64,000 nucleotides of DNA from Mucor racemosus (Eukaryota > Mucoromycota > Mucoromycetes > Mucorales > Mucoraceae), in contig JAPEHQ010000013.1 in NCBI GenBank assembly GCA_027405735.1, positions 682,001 through 746,000 on the forward strand, read 5' to 3'. Both the position numbers and the translations under genes were made by a program. Below the pieces are notes generated by a model. That model was given only the letters and a program-made list of their open reading frames with translations, was not told the origin of the DNA and ran no database searches. This document shows positions 33,408 to 46,363 of the stretch, piece by piece; the stretch's first letter is position 1; each line of letters begins with the position of its first letter.

Positions 33408-36400
33408 ATGCCAGTGTATTCCACTGCAAATCTGATATTATACTCTGGAAATGAGGATCAATTCGTAAAAGTTTCCAATGATTTATGGGAAAATATTGTA
33501 CCTGTCAACTACACTGAAGGTATATATATATATATATAATGATAATAAAATTGAAAGGATTTCCCGTGTTTTCTAAGCATTCCAATAGATTTTATAACTG
33601 TATCTGTATCTGTTCCTAGTTTAGCTGCTTCTTCACCTGTTTCCGAGAACACAAAATCCTCGCTTTCCTCTTTTTTGGCCCATTGCAAGCCTACTAAACA
33701 AGGGGTAAAAAATATGAATAAGCAAATTTAACGCAATTTATTAATACAAAATTAAAATGTAGGAGGGTAAAAATGCATTATATGCTAGTAGTCAATTGAT
33801 AAAAACCATTTATGGACAAGATGCATTATCTCGTTTGGATGAGGATGATGAGGATGAGGATGAGGATGAAGAAACTGAAAGGGAGGAAAGTTCTGCATAC
33901 GTCGTAGAGATAAAATCTGTTGAATTGATTGAACTGGATGAATTGATCATCGGTGCTTTGAATCAACATTCATATGAATTTGCTCAAAAAGGTAAAATTG
34001 AAAAGGATATTTCAAGGTGATTCAACTTAAAATTGTGTGTGAAATATATACATATATATATATATATATAGATCAGGAAGCTTTAATTCAGTTATTTCTC
34101 AAGGAACCCAAATCAATTATTCGTAGTTCAGGACAATATCATTTCGACAATGGTTTGGCATATGAAGTTTTAATGACAAATCCTGTGCAACAAGGTTATA
34201 TAGTTGCTAGCGATCGTACAAGAGTATTAACTATTGATATGTCTGATTCCATAAATATAAATTCGTCGGAAACAACAGCAATTGCTCCTATTTCCTCAGT
34301 TTTCAACATGTTGAATTCAACCACAACGCCAAACATTACTGAGCCCAAAGAGTTTAATGTCAAAATCTTGCAAAAGAAATGGCCTGAATCTCGCTTATAC
34401 CCCTCTCCAAACAGTATTAACGACGACGAAAGCAGAGTTTACGTTGATGTGAGAGATTTAGCTCAATGTGGTGTTTTTAGTGGCGAATGGGTACTTGTCA
34501 ATGGAAATGACCCTAAAAAGTCAAGATTATGTCGGGTATTTGGTGTGGATGATATTACAGGCACTCAGTAAGTATCAGGATAATCCAGGTCTAAATTCAT
34601 TTTCTGATTTGATTATTAGAAGCACTATTTATCTTCCACCTGTATTGTATTTTAATCTCGATTTACCTCTACCTCCTGCTCCCATGGACGATGTCAAAGT
34701 AACAATCACTAAAGTAAACTCACCTCCCGTTGATGGACCACCTATTGCTCAAGCGGTCAGCATTGCTCGCATTGCTTCACCTGCATCTATGGATAAAGCT
34801 TTACAATCTGCTTTTCTTGAATCTTTAAAGCAATGGTTTGAAGCTAAAGAACGAATTGTATGTAAAGGAGACGTTATTGCTATTTGTCTAAATGAAGATA
34901 ATGCTCGTTTGAAGCCGCAAGACGATGATTTGAATGCTCAAACAGTTTATACTAAGCCAACTACGTTAGCTTACTTTAAGGTAACCCGCCTTGACCAAGG
35001 CGAAGATGTCGATTCTACTGTACATCCCTCTTATTACGGCTCAGGTCGCCGTATTGTACCTAGCAAAACTCAAATGATTCAAACAGGAATTGAATACTCT
35101 CGTGTGCCTGTGGGTCCAATCTCTCATTATTATGATTTCTCCAAGAAATTACCACTGAATAGATCAAAAACGCCAGCATACAATCAATTACACGAGCTCG
35201 TCTCTTCATCCCTTCATCCACTTGGCCGTGATTTTGAATTATCCTGTAATGCATTATTCCATGGCCCAAGAGGAGGAGGAAAAGCAACATTAGTAAAGGA
35301 GGTAGTTGAGGATCTCGGTGTCCATTTGTTTGAATTTTCAGTATATGATATTGTATCAGATACAGATGCCAAAACAGAGGTACACTTAAAAGCAAAGTTT
35401 GATAAGGCTGCTGCACTTGCTCCTTGTGTTGTATTATTAAAGCATATGGAAGGGCTAGCAAAGAAGAGTGCTGTTGTAGAATCTGGTCAAGGTTAGTTTT
35501 ATATTTGTAATTGGGAAGATTGTGTAGGATGTGGCTAACATGTTATTATAAAGAACCACTATTAGCAACTGTTCTTCAAGAATGTATCCAAAATGTCAAT
35601 GCTGCACATGCAACTACAGGTTATCCTGTCATGGTGATTGCTACTACAGGCGATATAGATGCTTTACCTTCAAGTGTTTTATCTTGTTTCAGACATGAAA
35701 TTTCAATCAATGCTCCTGATGAAAAAGCTCGTATGCAAATTTTGACTAATTTACTCCATGATAGCCCATTAGCACCTGATATCTCTCTTTCTAATTTGGC
35801 TACTCAAACAGCCGCTTTAGTAGCAAAAGATCTTGTTGACCTAGTTGCCAGAGCTGGTGTTTTATCACTTCAACGTATTGATCGCTCAATGTAAGTGAAC
35901 AATTTAACCAAATGTTCTATAATGTTAACACTGTGTATAGTCATCGTAAAACTGATGATGAAGACGAAGAGAAAAGCTCCTCTGCATCTATTCCAGATGC
36001 TAGTGCAGTTACTACTCAAGACATTCAAGCAGCTGGAATCGTATTAACTGCTGCCGATTTTGATTCTGCATTAGGCGAAGCAAGAGCAAGTTATTCCGAC
36101 TCCATTGGCGCACCAAAGGTAAGATCAAACCAGTAAATTTTATAATAAAAATAGCTTAAACTTTCAAATTAGATTCCATCTGTCACTTGGGATGATGTAG
36201 GAGGCATGGCTCATGTCAAAGATGATATTCTTGATACCATTCAATTACCATTGGAACATCCAGAGTTATTTGGCGCTGGTCTCAAAAAACGTAGTGGTAT
36301 CCTCTTATATGGACCTCCTGGAACTGGTAAAACATTGCTTGCAAAAGCAATTGCTACATCTTGCTCTCTTAATTTCTTCTCTGTAAAAGGTCCTGAACTT

Positions 36401-37384
36401 TTAAATATGTATATTGGTGAATCAGAAGCTAATGTACGTCGTGTCTTTCAACGTGCTCGTGATGCTAAACCTTGCGTTATTTTCTTTGATGAATTGGATT
36501 CAGTTGCTCCTAAGCGTGGTGAGAAGGGAGATTCTGGAGGCGTCATGGATCGTATTGTAAGTCAATTGTTGGCTGAATTAGATGGTATGGGAGAAGGTGG
36601 TGAGGAAGCTGGTGCTGGAGATGTGTTTGTCATTGGTGCTACCAACAGACCCGATTTACTGGATCCTGCTTTATTGCGTCCAGGAAGGTAAGATTAAAAT
36701 GTATTTACCTAAAGCAAATTTGATCTAACGAATGTTGTTTTTAGATTTGATAAACTGCTTTATCTTGGTGTTAGTCAAGATCATGAATCTCAATTAAGAA
36801 TTATCGAAGCCTTAACAAGAAAGTATGTGGTTTTATTTGAGCATCAGTTTCTTGTGTTCTAATCCTATCTTATTAGATTCCGTCTTCATCCTGATTTGGA
36901 TCTTCGTAGAGTTGCAGATCGCTGTCCCTTCCATTACACGGGTGCTGATTTTTATGCGCTCTGTTCAGATGCAATGTTGAAGGCTATGACTCGTGTAGCA
37001 GATTCGATTGAAACTAAAGTCAAAAAATTGAATGAAGAAAATCGACCTGATCTTCCAAACCCCTTGACAGCACAATATTACTTGTCTCATCTAGTAACAC
37101 CTGATGAAATTGTTGTTCAAGCTGAAGAGGTAGATTTTGTAAAGGCATTGGAAGAACTTATTCCTAGTGTGTCTGCAACGGAACTTGCACATTATTCTAA
37201 GGTTAGAGAGAAGTTTGAAAAGGTGGAAGACGATGATAATAATGAGGAAGAAAATACACAAGATGCTGCTGCTGTGGAAGCAGAAATAGAACGCGCCCTT
37301 TTGGAAGCTAAACAAAAGGAAGAAGATCAAGTTAAAACTGCAATGAAAAATAGAAAAGGAAAGGGAAAACAGAGAGCTGAATAA
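33408..37384 (+). CDS. PEX6: Peroxisomal AAA ATPase Pex6
   Basis: Ten exons (33408-33519, 33589-33704, 33763-33991, 34072-34567, 34620-35491, 35554-35890, 35941-36118, 36173-36687, 36745-36822, 36877-37384) give 1146 residues. With Pex1 it forms the ATPase that extracts the import receptor Pex5 from the peroxisome membrane. The D1 ring has a degenerate P-loop, GPRGGGKAT, and no acidic Walker B (LLKHMEGL), as in known Pex6. D2 is intact: GPPGTGKT, Walker [16 protein letters not shown], and the second-region-of-homology [39 protein letters not shown] near the end is highly characteristic. An acidic run ([12 protein letters not shown]) interrupts the N-terminal domain and a Lys/Glu-rich tail ends the protein. 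Exons 2 and 6 have alternative splice sites nearby, so their edges are less sure. Confidence 0.95.
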
Positions 37385-38358
37385 TATTAATAATATCTCT
37401 GGCTGTAATTTTAGTCGATTTTAGAAATATGAAAAGTGTAATTTTAGTAAATAAATAGCGTAATGCTGATTGACATGATATACTTTATATACAATTATTG
37501 GTAACGTGGATTACCAATGTTTTGGTGGGGATGCTTATTGTAGCAGTTCGCAGTGATTCATACCACCAGTCCAGATACACATTTCATTGTCATCCAAAGG
37601 ATTTTTATGTAGTTTATCTGCATTCGGTTACTATTCAAGTTGTAGAAAACAAACAATATGCATGTCAAGTTGATAGAAATATTTTTATTTAAGCATATTA
37701 TGCTTTTTTTATGAGGAATTGCCCACTTTGAAAGAATGTTGGGAGTATCAAGTTTCACAGTTATTTATACAAACGACAAACTAACCATAAAGTCATTATG
37801 CTTTATATAATACGATAAAATGTATTTATATGTCTTGCAAGACTGTATTTTGCATATTATATTGTAAATGTAATTTCTTACAGCATATCCGTCAGTATTT
37901 GCCCCTTATTCTAATATGGTATTATTGAAGAACTTATTAAGATAGATTATATCTGAGTATATTATTTAGACACAATAAATTATTTTAGTATCTGTGTATT
38001 TAACCGTACATTAGAAAATTTCCATGCTACACCATCCTTTAAACATTTAAAATTGATAGTGAACATCTTGTATTATCTTTGAATTAATACAAAATACACA
38101 AATCTTATTTATATTAGATGCTTAATACTTCATCTGCATGAAACATATATATAATTTTGGTTTTACATGAATTACTGATGGCTTTATATTACTTTGTAGC
38201 CATTTTAAGCATAGAATAATTTCACCAGAATTTCAAAAATCTGAAATATTAATTAATTAAGAAAAACTAAATAGTTTATTATGTATTTTAGACATGGCAA
38301 TGGTAAAATCAGAAATAATTTTCTACAGGCACTACATTCGCAAAAAATAAAAAAAAGA
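37385..38358. other. Intergenic desert, left of the tRNA
   Basis: AT-rich DNA with no supported gene or repeat. Together with the region to the right it forms a 4.6 kb interval holding one tRNA. Confidence 0.6.
38343..38358 (-). terminator. Pol III terminator of initiator tRNA
   Basis: On the minus strand, runs of T (read as A runs at 38343-38356 on the plus strand) begin a few bases after the tRNA 3' end. Confidence 0.7.
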
Positions 38359-38431
38359 TAGCAGCAGTCCGTTTCGATCAGACGACCTCAGGGTTATGAG
38401 CCCTGCGCGCTTCCTGCTGCGCCATGCTGCT
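38359..38431 (-). tRNA. Initiator tRNA-Met (CAT)
   Basis: A 73-nt cloverleaf on the minus strand with no intron. Acceptor stem AGCAGCA/TGCTGCT, D stem GCGC/GCGC, anticodon stem CAGGG/CCCTG around loop CTCATAA, T stem GTCTG/CGGAC. Initiator marks are all present: first pair A1-U72, three G-C pairs at the base of the anticodon stem, and the T loop AUCGAAA in place of TΨCG, as in yeast initiator tRNA. A T-rich stretch directly after its 3' end is the Pol III terminator. Confidence 0.95.
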
Positions 38432-39569
38432 TTTTATATTTATTTAATCTATAATTATTACATATGCTCTAATTATTATTTTTAGGATATCACGTGATTT
38501 TTTGTTTCTGCTATGTTTCTTCTGACGTATTATAAATGTATATTTATTAAAAATATCATTCAATTTGCAAATGTAATATATAACATAATGATAATAAATA
38601 GTTACCGGTTTTACATTATTGCATTTTTTAGATATTATACTTTGTTTATCGGCGTTTATTTTGAATAAAATTACTACCATAATATTCTGAGGAGTCCATA
38701 ATATATGATGACTTGCCATTTGAAATTTGACATTCCCTTAAAAAAAGCTTAATTCGACGACTTTCTGTCTTCAAATAGTCTGTCGACATCACATACAGGT
38801 CAAAAATTCCCAACAAAAAGTGAGCGTTCTCTTCTTGTTTAGGATATACAACAGTGAACTAGACTGCTGGGTACATTTATTACTAATAGAAATGCTCAAA
38901 GGATTATTTAAAAATAATCCACAGAGTGATGGGTATGAGGTTATAATGATGTATTTCACTTTTATTTCATTTAGTTATGTTACATTAGTCTATGATGAAA
39001 TGGTGTAGCCTGAAATCCTGAAGTTGAGCCAATCATGAGTTCGTTCCTGAAAATGGAATTCAGCTATTCCATTTCTATAGATATTCTATATGCTTAACTT
39101 AGTCGTATTCAACTAAACTTTCTCTATTCAATTTATTATATCATCATGTTGTAATCAACTAGTTCCTCAAGATTATGAAATCATTTATTATTCATACACT
39201 CTGTATTGTAGCCTCTATATCCGCGCTTCCAAAACATCATCATATAAATACTCTGAACCATGATGTCTTTCGATACGGATCATTAATCTTTTTTTTTTAT
39301 TTATTTACAATATACTCAATAAATATATCTAATTTTAACTTTATTTTCTAGTTATTATTCATTGTTGTGTATTGTGCATATTAAACACTTCTCACACACC
39401 ACATTTTGATAAAACAGTAATGTGCGTAGATAGTAGTAGAAAGTGATAATTATACAGAAATGCTATCCCAGATTAGTTGGCTCATTTTTACAATAAGAAT
39501 TACAATGCTACTCAAAAGGTTCATCATTATCTTAAAAGTTACTATAATAACCTGTGAACGTAACACAGA
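38432..39569. other. Intergenic desert, right of the tRNA
   Basis: No supported gene. Short open frames (for example 38820-39008) have no family features. Confidence 0.6.
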
Positions 39570-40020
39570 ATTTGAAATGAGGGTATACACATTGTTTTTT
39601 TCGAGTAAAACCGACGAGGATATTCTTTTGTACACATTTTTGACGATATCTCCACGAAAAATCAATATTTTGAAGAAATTTAAATTGGGACCTAGAGAGC
39701 TCAACGAGGTTAATGATATAAATGTAAAAAAATTCTGCACAATCTAACGAATATTCTGGAATATATTACGAAAATGTCAAAAAAAAGAAATAAAAAAAAA
39801 AAGATGCCCAATTTTTTCAAACTCAGATATGTTAAAGAGAATTTTAAAACAAGTAAGTTTTATTATAAAAAAGTCTTTGGGTATTTTAATTTTTTGCAGA
39901 GATATTAAGGCTCAAAGTTTCAATTTTTCCTATTTAAGCTGTAAAAACCAAAGTTGGAAGAAAAAATTATCGGTTTTTCTGAATTTATTCGACAGATGCT
40001 ATAGTGATAGTCTGTAGACA
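39570..40020 (+). repeat. Dispersed repeat copy C (partial)
   Basis: It aligns with about 60195-60560 of copy B. It shares GAATTT-ATGAGGGTATA, TTGTACACATTTTTGA, ATATCTCCACGAAAAATCAA, then AGAGAGCT and AAAACAAGTAAGTTTTATTAT. The same reading frame is kept as in copies A and B despite one extra codon near its start. DNA to about 40720 has the same flavour (ATATCTCCGCAAAAAAAATA at about 40485) but aligns poorly. Confidence 0.7.
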
Positions 40021-42026
40021 ATTAATTGTTATTTGTAGCCCTTAAAAATCTGTATCCAATAAAACTAATTTCAATAAGTGGCTTTTACTATTTTGTTATG
40101 AAAATCGCTCAAAATCGCGATTTTTGGATGGGGGTTGGGGTCAAAAAACAAGAGTACACCTTTAAATCTTCACTACTCCTTGAAAAATTAATTTTTGAAA
40201 AAACTAAAAACGAATCTATATATATTGCTGCTCGCAATTATTTTTATAGAACTGACATTTTGTTTGACAACTTACTGGAAAATGATATTAATAATTTATA
40301 CGTTTTTGGTGTGTGTTATGGGGTAAATCCTTTGAATTTTCATTTTGGCTCTATTTGTATCTAACAAGTATTTTACCTATAATATAGACAAAAAACTTTT
40401 ATTATAATTGCAAGTAATGTTTACTTAATAAAATCGATAGATATGCTTGTTTTTCTGATATTCCTATAATTTTTTGAACGGCTATATCTCCGCAAAAAAA
40501 ATAGCTAAAAATATATAAGTAGCACCATAGTTATTGCAGCAGTAACCTGTATTAGAGTCTACTCTTACCTCAGTATATGAAAAAAATTATGGGAAAAATG
40601 TTGGAAATTTGATTTTTAGGAAAAAAAAACCATTTTAACTTGTGGAGTGTAACTTTTTTAATTTATGGAGTGTAACTTTCTTGACGGATGTCTCTCAACC
40701 CCTTATGGCATTGAGTATTTACCCATTCAAGTCGACCTAAATTACTTCAAAATGCTTCAAATAATGATGTTTTAATACTGCCCAATTGGTGAATAAAGTT
40801 TGCCCAAAATTAAAGTTTTTTAACATATGGCAATTATTGTTAAAACCGTCATTTAAACTGTTTAATACAGTATATATGATGTTTTAATCAATTAATTATA
40901 TAAAATTTTGGATGTTTCCTGAAAGCTATATATGTACAAGGCTTTTATAATCTATTAATACAGGCTGATTTGTTATATGGTCGAACTTAAATAAACTTAA
41001 ACGAGCGATCGAGGATGTTAAATATTCAATGAAAGTTTATTTGATTTATCGAGGCTATGTAAATTATTAAAATCAACGTAAAAAGTACCGTTTATTAGAA
41101 TGAATTAGATTTGCTTGGGCTTATATAGCTATTGGAATTATGTAATAAGATCTAATAGACAGGGAGATTATTATTCAACATCCCTAATTCCAACAATTGC
41201 ACATGAAAGATTCCAGAAATTCTTAAACCTTTGTCTTGCTAAACCAGCTATTTATCAGGCAGTTAGTAGTCGATATAATATATAATGAAAAAAAATAGAA
41301 AATCAGCATCGTCTACTAGCTAGTTTTCAGTTTTTCAAAACATATGGATGTTTGATTACATAGAACGCAATTGAATTAAATGTATGTATTATAGGAAAAA
41401 TTTCAAAAACGTAACAATATACTATATGATTATTCTACCTTCTCATTTGGAAGCAAGCAAGCAAGCTTTTAGCTTTCAGCAATCAGGGCAAGCATGAAGT
41501 AGATTTAAATATTTAACAAGCAAGCACAATTGCCCACTTAAAAAGTCTAAATATCTCGATATGTTAGAATAAAAAGTGCTGCAGCTTCTTGATTGTTAAA
41601 TTAAAACTTCCTTCTATTTCAATGTTCCATGCATGACAAGGTATTATATTTTTTATTTTTTTTCTTTATATTATTTTAATTTCAAAACCTAAACCTCGAG
41701 ATGTGAAATAACAAAGTAATTTCAACTTTTTTTGTTGAAAACAGATATTAACCATTAAAAATAAGCGAGAAAGCGCGATAGAAAGTATATACATATATAC
41801 CCCGGAGCAAATTATTATGGCAATTTGTTGATTTACTAAACAGTGAAATATATCAAAATTCGATTTAATGGATCAACAGCTTGAATTCAATTAGATGCTT
41901 TTTATTTTCATTTAGTGTAATTGATTAAAAAGAAAAAAAAAGAGAAAAATAAAGCAAATGTAGTCAGTAAATGAGGAAAGGAGAAACAAATACAAAATAA
42001 TGGATAAATAATAAAGTCTAATGTCA
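40021..42026. other. Intergenic desert, repeat remnants
   Basis: About 2 kb with decayed repeat-like DNA on the left and nothing recognisable on the right. Open frames here (for example 40026-40364) are not supported as genes. Confidence 0.55.
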
Positions 42027-44486
42027 TTATGCATTTTTCAAATCATCCATGCGTTCTTGAAGTTGTTCATAGGATTTAGTATCTTCGAAAATATCACGAA
42101 CCTTACCCATCAAGCCCTTGAGAATAAGACGAGATTGATAACGCCAATCAGCACAAACAAATGCACCATCTTGTTTCTTGTTTCCCAAATTCTCATACAT
42201 ATCAACGGTTTCAAGAGCAACGATTGTAACATCATCGAATACGGTCTCTTCGGTTTCAATACGAGGATCGTGCATAACAGATCTATAAGCTTTAACGGAT
42301 GTTTCAAGAGCTTCCACGTAGCGGCCTTGCCACAAGTAAAATTTAGCACAGATCATCCAAATGTCAGGAGAGTTGGTGATACGATTCAAGATAACCTCCT
42401 CTAATAATCTTTGTACATGTCGAGAAAGACGGGAACCATCACGATCATGAGGATCCTTCCAATTTTGAATAACATTTTCAACAATCATACGCAAGACACC
42501 AATATCAACAGCTTGATCGCGAACCTTGTCCCAACGAAGTTCAACTATACGTTGCATAGCAAAAATGGCATCAGCAAATTGACCTACATCAATAGATACA
42601 AATAAGAAATTTTGCCACATCTTCCAATTATCAAATTTGATTTTTGTTGCTTGCTTCAAAGCCAAATATGCATCAGTTTTTCTATCCATCTTGATGTAAA
42701 TACTAGCTAAATTGTTCCAAGCTTCAGGTTGATCATCGTCCAAAGCAACTACACGTTGGAAAGCGCGAGATGCAACTTCCCAATTCTCTGCGAACATGGC
42801 AGCACAACCAAGAATATACCAAGAGCCATCAATAAGAGGATTGATACTGACAGCTTTTTGATAGCAATCGATAGCAGATTCATAATTTTGACGCTTGTAT
42901 TCATAAGAACCCAAACTACGCATAGCACGCGCATATCTATGATTAGACATTTCCCAAGATTTACGCCAATGTTCAGGTTCGGCTTCAAGATCACCCAAGA
43001 TACACCAATATTTAGGAGAATTGGGATTTTCTTCCATTAGACGTTTCAAAACATCCTTTGCCTTTTGTGGTTGTTCAATCATTTGATAACAAGAAATAAC
43101 ATCTTCCCACATTTCAAGACGCTCAAAGATTTCTACAGCAGAGCGAATAACACCAAGAGAAACAAAACGGCGAGCCAGCTCACGCTCCATCTCCCACTTA
43201 CTAGGCAATAAGAGATCGTAGAAATAAGAGAGACGCTCCTCAACACCAGAATCTTCAACCTTAATTTGATCCACAAGAGCTTGCAATTGAAGTGCTGAAC
43301 GTTCAACCGTACGACCCTTATTAGATTCAAGACGAGAACGTAACAACAAACCCATTGTATGAACCATCCAATTGTTGGCATTTTCAAGGACACGAGTGAC
43401 ATAAGGAACCATTTGTTCAGCAGTAATACCATGATCAGGATTGGTGTTCTTCACATTGAGACAAAAAGCGAGCAATATACATTGATCAATAACATTTAAA
43501 TTTCCATGGCGTTTCTTATCCTCATCAGAATTCTTTTCATTTTCAGTAAATGCAATACGCTCCAAAATGGTATCATCATTCAAATCTAAAGTTTCAGGTC
43601 TAGCAGGTTCCTCCATCTCTTCACTATCAGCGCCACTCTTCTTACTTTCGGCCAAAACAACAAGTTGAGAAACATCAAAGGTTTGGAATTTGGTACGACG
43701 ACCAAGCGAACCAGTTAAAGACCAAATGAAACCAGATTCCTTTTGTGCTGCTTCCATCTTCTCTAAAGCTTCTTTATCTTGTCCAAAATAACTGTAAATC
43801 AAACCAATTTCGAGCTCATGTCTAATTTTAAGAGATTCTTTGGATTCAGCATCTAATTCAGTTGCAGAACTCAATGTATTTGTACTTTCTTTGGCCAATT
43901 CCATTAATTCTTTTTGGAGAGAACCGGTGAACTCATCTAATAACTGTTGTTGGATAAAGACTGAACGCATAGCCCAGAATGAGCCTGTCAATGTTGTATC
44001 ACGAACGGCGTATAATAAGGTGCGAGCGATAGCTAAGAATCCTAGTTGTTGAGAGAGGTGATATACTTCTTCGCTATCGACAGAAAGTGATTTAAGACAA
44101 GCTTGATGCATTCTAGTTTCACAAATATCATCGTTTTGACCGAAAAATAACTCTGATACTGAGAAGGAGGGAATAGGACCAGTCCAATTGATTTGTACAA
44201 AGGTGTTAAGACATGCGATACCAGTAGCAAGGATATCGAAGCGATTAGATTCATCTTGCAATGAAACACTCTCAAGTTTCTTGGCAATCCAGCTTTGAAT
44301 ATTGCCATCCTCTCTCAACATCTCGGAGTCTTGTTGACAGTTGTTGAAAATAATGCTGTTTTTGATAACATTGGCATAACGACCTTGTTGAATATCAGAT
44401 ACGATACCTTCCAATTTGTCGTTTTTACTGTCTAAATTGAGTTTACTCCCGAGAAGTATAGCTAATTCTGCTTGTTGGAATGCCAT
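42027..44486 (-). CDS. TPR protein, TTC27/Emw1 family
   Basis: A single exon of 819 residues, unusual here for a long gene. The N-terminal half is helical without clear repeats. The C-terminal half contains consecutive tetratricopeptide repeats: RYARAMRSLGSYEYKRQN, then ESAIDCYQKAVSINPLIDGS, then EVASRAFQRVVALDDDQPEA, then DAYLALKQATKIKFDNWKMW. The DNWKMWQNF run after the last full repeat, the NNLASIYIKM motif and the overall length fit TTC27 and yeast/fission-yeast Emw1. Emw1 is an essential protein linked to cell-wall integrity; the molecular role is not established. Confidence 0.87.
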   Translation of the reverse strand: MAFQQAELAILLGSKLNLDSKNDKLEGIVSDIQQGRYANVIKNSIIFNNCQQDSEMLREDGNIQSWIAKKLESVSLQDESNRFDILATGIACLNTFVQINWTGPIPSFSVSELFFGQNDDICETRMHQACLKSLSVDSEEVYHLSQQLGFLAIARTLLYAVRDTTLTGSFWAMRSVFIQQQLLDEFTGSLQKELMELAKESTNTLSSATELDAESKESLKIRHELEIGLIYSYFGQDKEALEKMEAAQKESGFIWSLTGSLGRRTKFQTFDVSQLVVLAESKKSGADSEEMEEPARPETLDLNDDTILERIAFTENEKNSDEDKKRHGNLNVIDQCILLAFCLNVKNTNPDHGITAEQMVPYVTRVLENANNWMVHTMGLLLRSRLESNKGRTVERSALQLQALVDQIKVEDSGVEERLSYFYDLLLPSKWEMERELARRFVSLGVIRSAVEIFERLEMWEDVISCYQMIEQPQKAKDVLKRLMEENPNSPKYWCILGDLEAEPEHWRKSWEMSNHRYARAMRSLGSYEYKRQNYESAIDCYQKAVSINPLIDGSWYILGCAAMFAENWEVASRAFQRVVALDDDQPEAWNNLASIYIKMDRKTDAYLALKQATKIKFDNWKMWQNFLFVSIDVGQFADAIFAMQRIVELRWDKVRDQAVDIGVLRMIVENVIQNWKDPHDRDGSRLSRHVQRLLEEVILNRITNSPDIWMICAKFYLWQGRYVEALETSVKAYRSVMHDPRIETEETVFDDVTIVALETVDMYENLGNKKQDGAFVCADWRYQSRLILKGLMGKVRDIFEDTKSYEQLQERMDDLKNA

Positions 44487-46363
44487 TTTGTGTGATTATT
44501 GACGAAATGTATGCAAAGGTTACTAGAGAAAAAAAATGAATCCAAATATTTTAAGCTATCTCAATAAGCCACATTAATTTGTAAGGCAAAGGAATTTGAA
44601 GGAACTTGATGGAAGCCATAAATTATTAATTATTTTTATTTTTTTTTCACTAAAAATTGAATATCAGTGAATCAGTCTTGACAAACATACATCTGCCATT
44701 GCAATATTCTTTTATTTGTATGCAATTAGGTTCAATAATAAGCGCAGAATTGACCTTGCATTGTGGATCTTGGTGGATATGACTGTTTTGATCCTCGGTG
44801 GGTAAATACCTATAGTACAATTGATGAAAATGCCCTTTGAAAGGAATATATAATCAAGGCTAATTCTTCAGTTAATAGCCTCAAGGATATATGAATGATA
44901 ACTCGGTTTATTATCTTTCTTATGCTTCAATGCCAAAGGTAAAAGCTTGAAGGCTTTCCCTCTAACACTTTCATATACAGTATCACGTTTTAAATCAGAT
45001 CAACGTGTACCAGTCAATAGCTCTGGATTTGAAGAAGTATGTCAAGACAAGATTAGCTTTATATACATAATGATTCTCGTATTATATTCAAGCAAACATC
45101 ACTAATTTACATAGATTTAGCAAATTTTAGTACTTATAATGGCTCAACAGATGCTCTATTGCCATTTTTAACGCTCAAAAAGTATATCAAATGAATCCTC
45201 TAGTTCAGTAGATTCATCTTATTGCATTTTCTCGAATTTCTTTGCGATTTTTTTTTTCATCCATTTTTCACCTACCATCATAAGGGTAAAATCGTGTTTT
45301 AGACAAAATTCAATTTTTCATTGGAAAAAAAGGATATTTCAATAATATAAATATTGGCAAAAAATGACGGCAAGAGCTGTACATTTCATATAAAGTTGTT
45401 TAATTCGGGACCTGTGTGCCGAATTTTCCGACTTTCCCCCGAAAAACTGAAATTCAATATTTAGTGAAATATTAAAATATTTTGTGAGTGAAAAACAAAA
45501 TAAAAAAATACCATCAAATAGAGCGCATAACTATGCATATACTTTGTTATCACGCTCTTTGATGAATAATATTCATTTGGTGGGGAAAAAACTCTTTGAA
45601 GCTGTTTTTTTTTTTTTTTAAATGTCCATTTGATGAAAAATCAATCAGTTGGCGATTTGCATTTTCAAGGCCCGATATCGACATGAATTTTGCGTTTGTC
45701 AGGCTCTTTATTGATAAATTAATGCATGTAAATCACTTATTTCTGAAAAAGGTCTGCTTTTATACAGATCTAATAGCCTTTGAAAAATTGAATTTGGTTC
45801 ATTTTTGTCAATTGCAATTGCAGAGGGTGTAGTTTTTCGTCATCTGAGGACATATGTTATAAATAGTGATAAAGCTTGGATATGCATTGCTACATGATAT
45901 TTCTAGCATGCTCTATCATTTATGTCAATATTTGTTTTGCTATGGTATAATTACGTATGTAATTAGATAAAGCCATGCGAAATTGCTCTATACTATATCT
46001 GATTGACAGTTTAACCATACATCACAGCGAGAAAAATCAAATGTTCCATCGAATTAGATTTAAATAAACCGTGGAAAGCCTACCACCATCTGTGAACGCT
46101 GGCTTCAGTATAATAGGCTTACAGTAGTTCTCTAAAAGAGCTTTGTATCTTATCTGATGACATTCAATTCAAGCACAGCTTTACATTATAGATTTCAAAT
46201 AGAAAATATATGGTAACACTAGGAAGAGGGGTTTCATCACCTCCATATACCATACCAAATAAAGATATCACAAAAATTATAAAAAAAAAAACTAGATGCC
46301 TTTTCTACCTTTTGTATTTGCTTTCTTTTTCTTTTTATAATTTTTTTTTTTTTCATTATAAAA
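44487..46363. other. Divergent intergenic, repeat remnants
   Basis: About 1.9 kb between two divergently transcribed genes. The middle (45230-45840) has repeat-family character: GATGAAAAATCAAT at about 45633 and CAATTTTTCATTGG at about 45310. A perfect palindrome ATGAATAATATTCAT lies near 45561-45575. The last 60 bases are the T-rich hexokinase leader. Confidence 0.55.

Noticed and set aside
40026..40364. 112-codon open frame in the desert after copy C
   Set aside because: It lies in decayed repeat-like DNA, has no recognised domain, and no matching frame was found in copies A or B.
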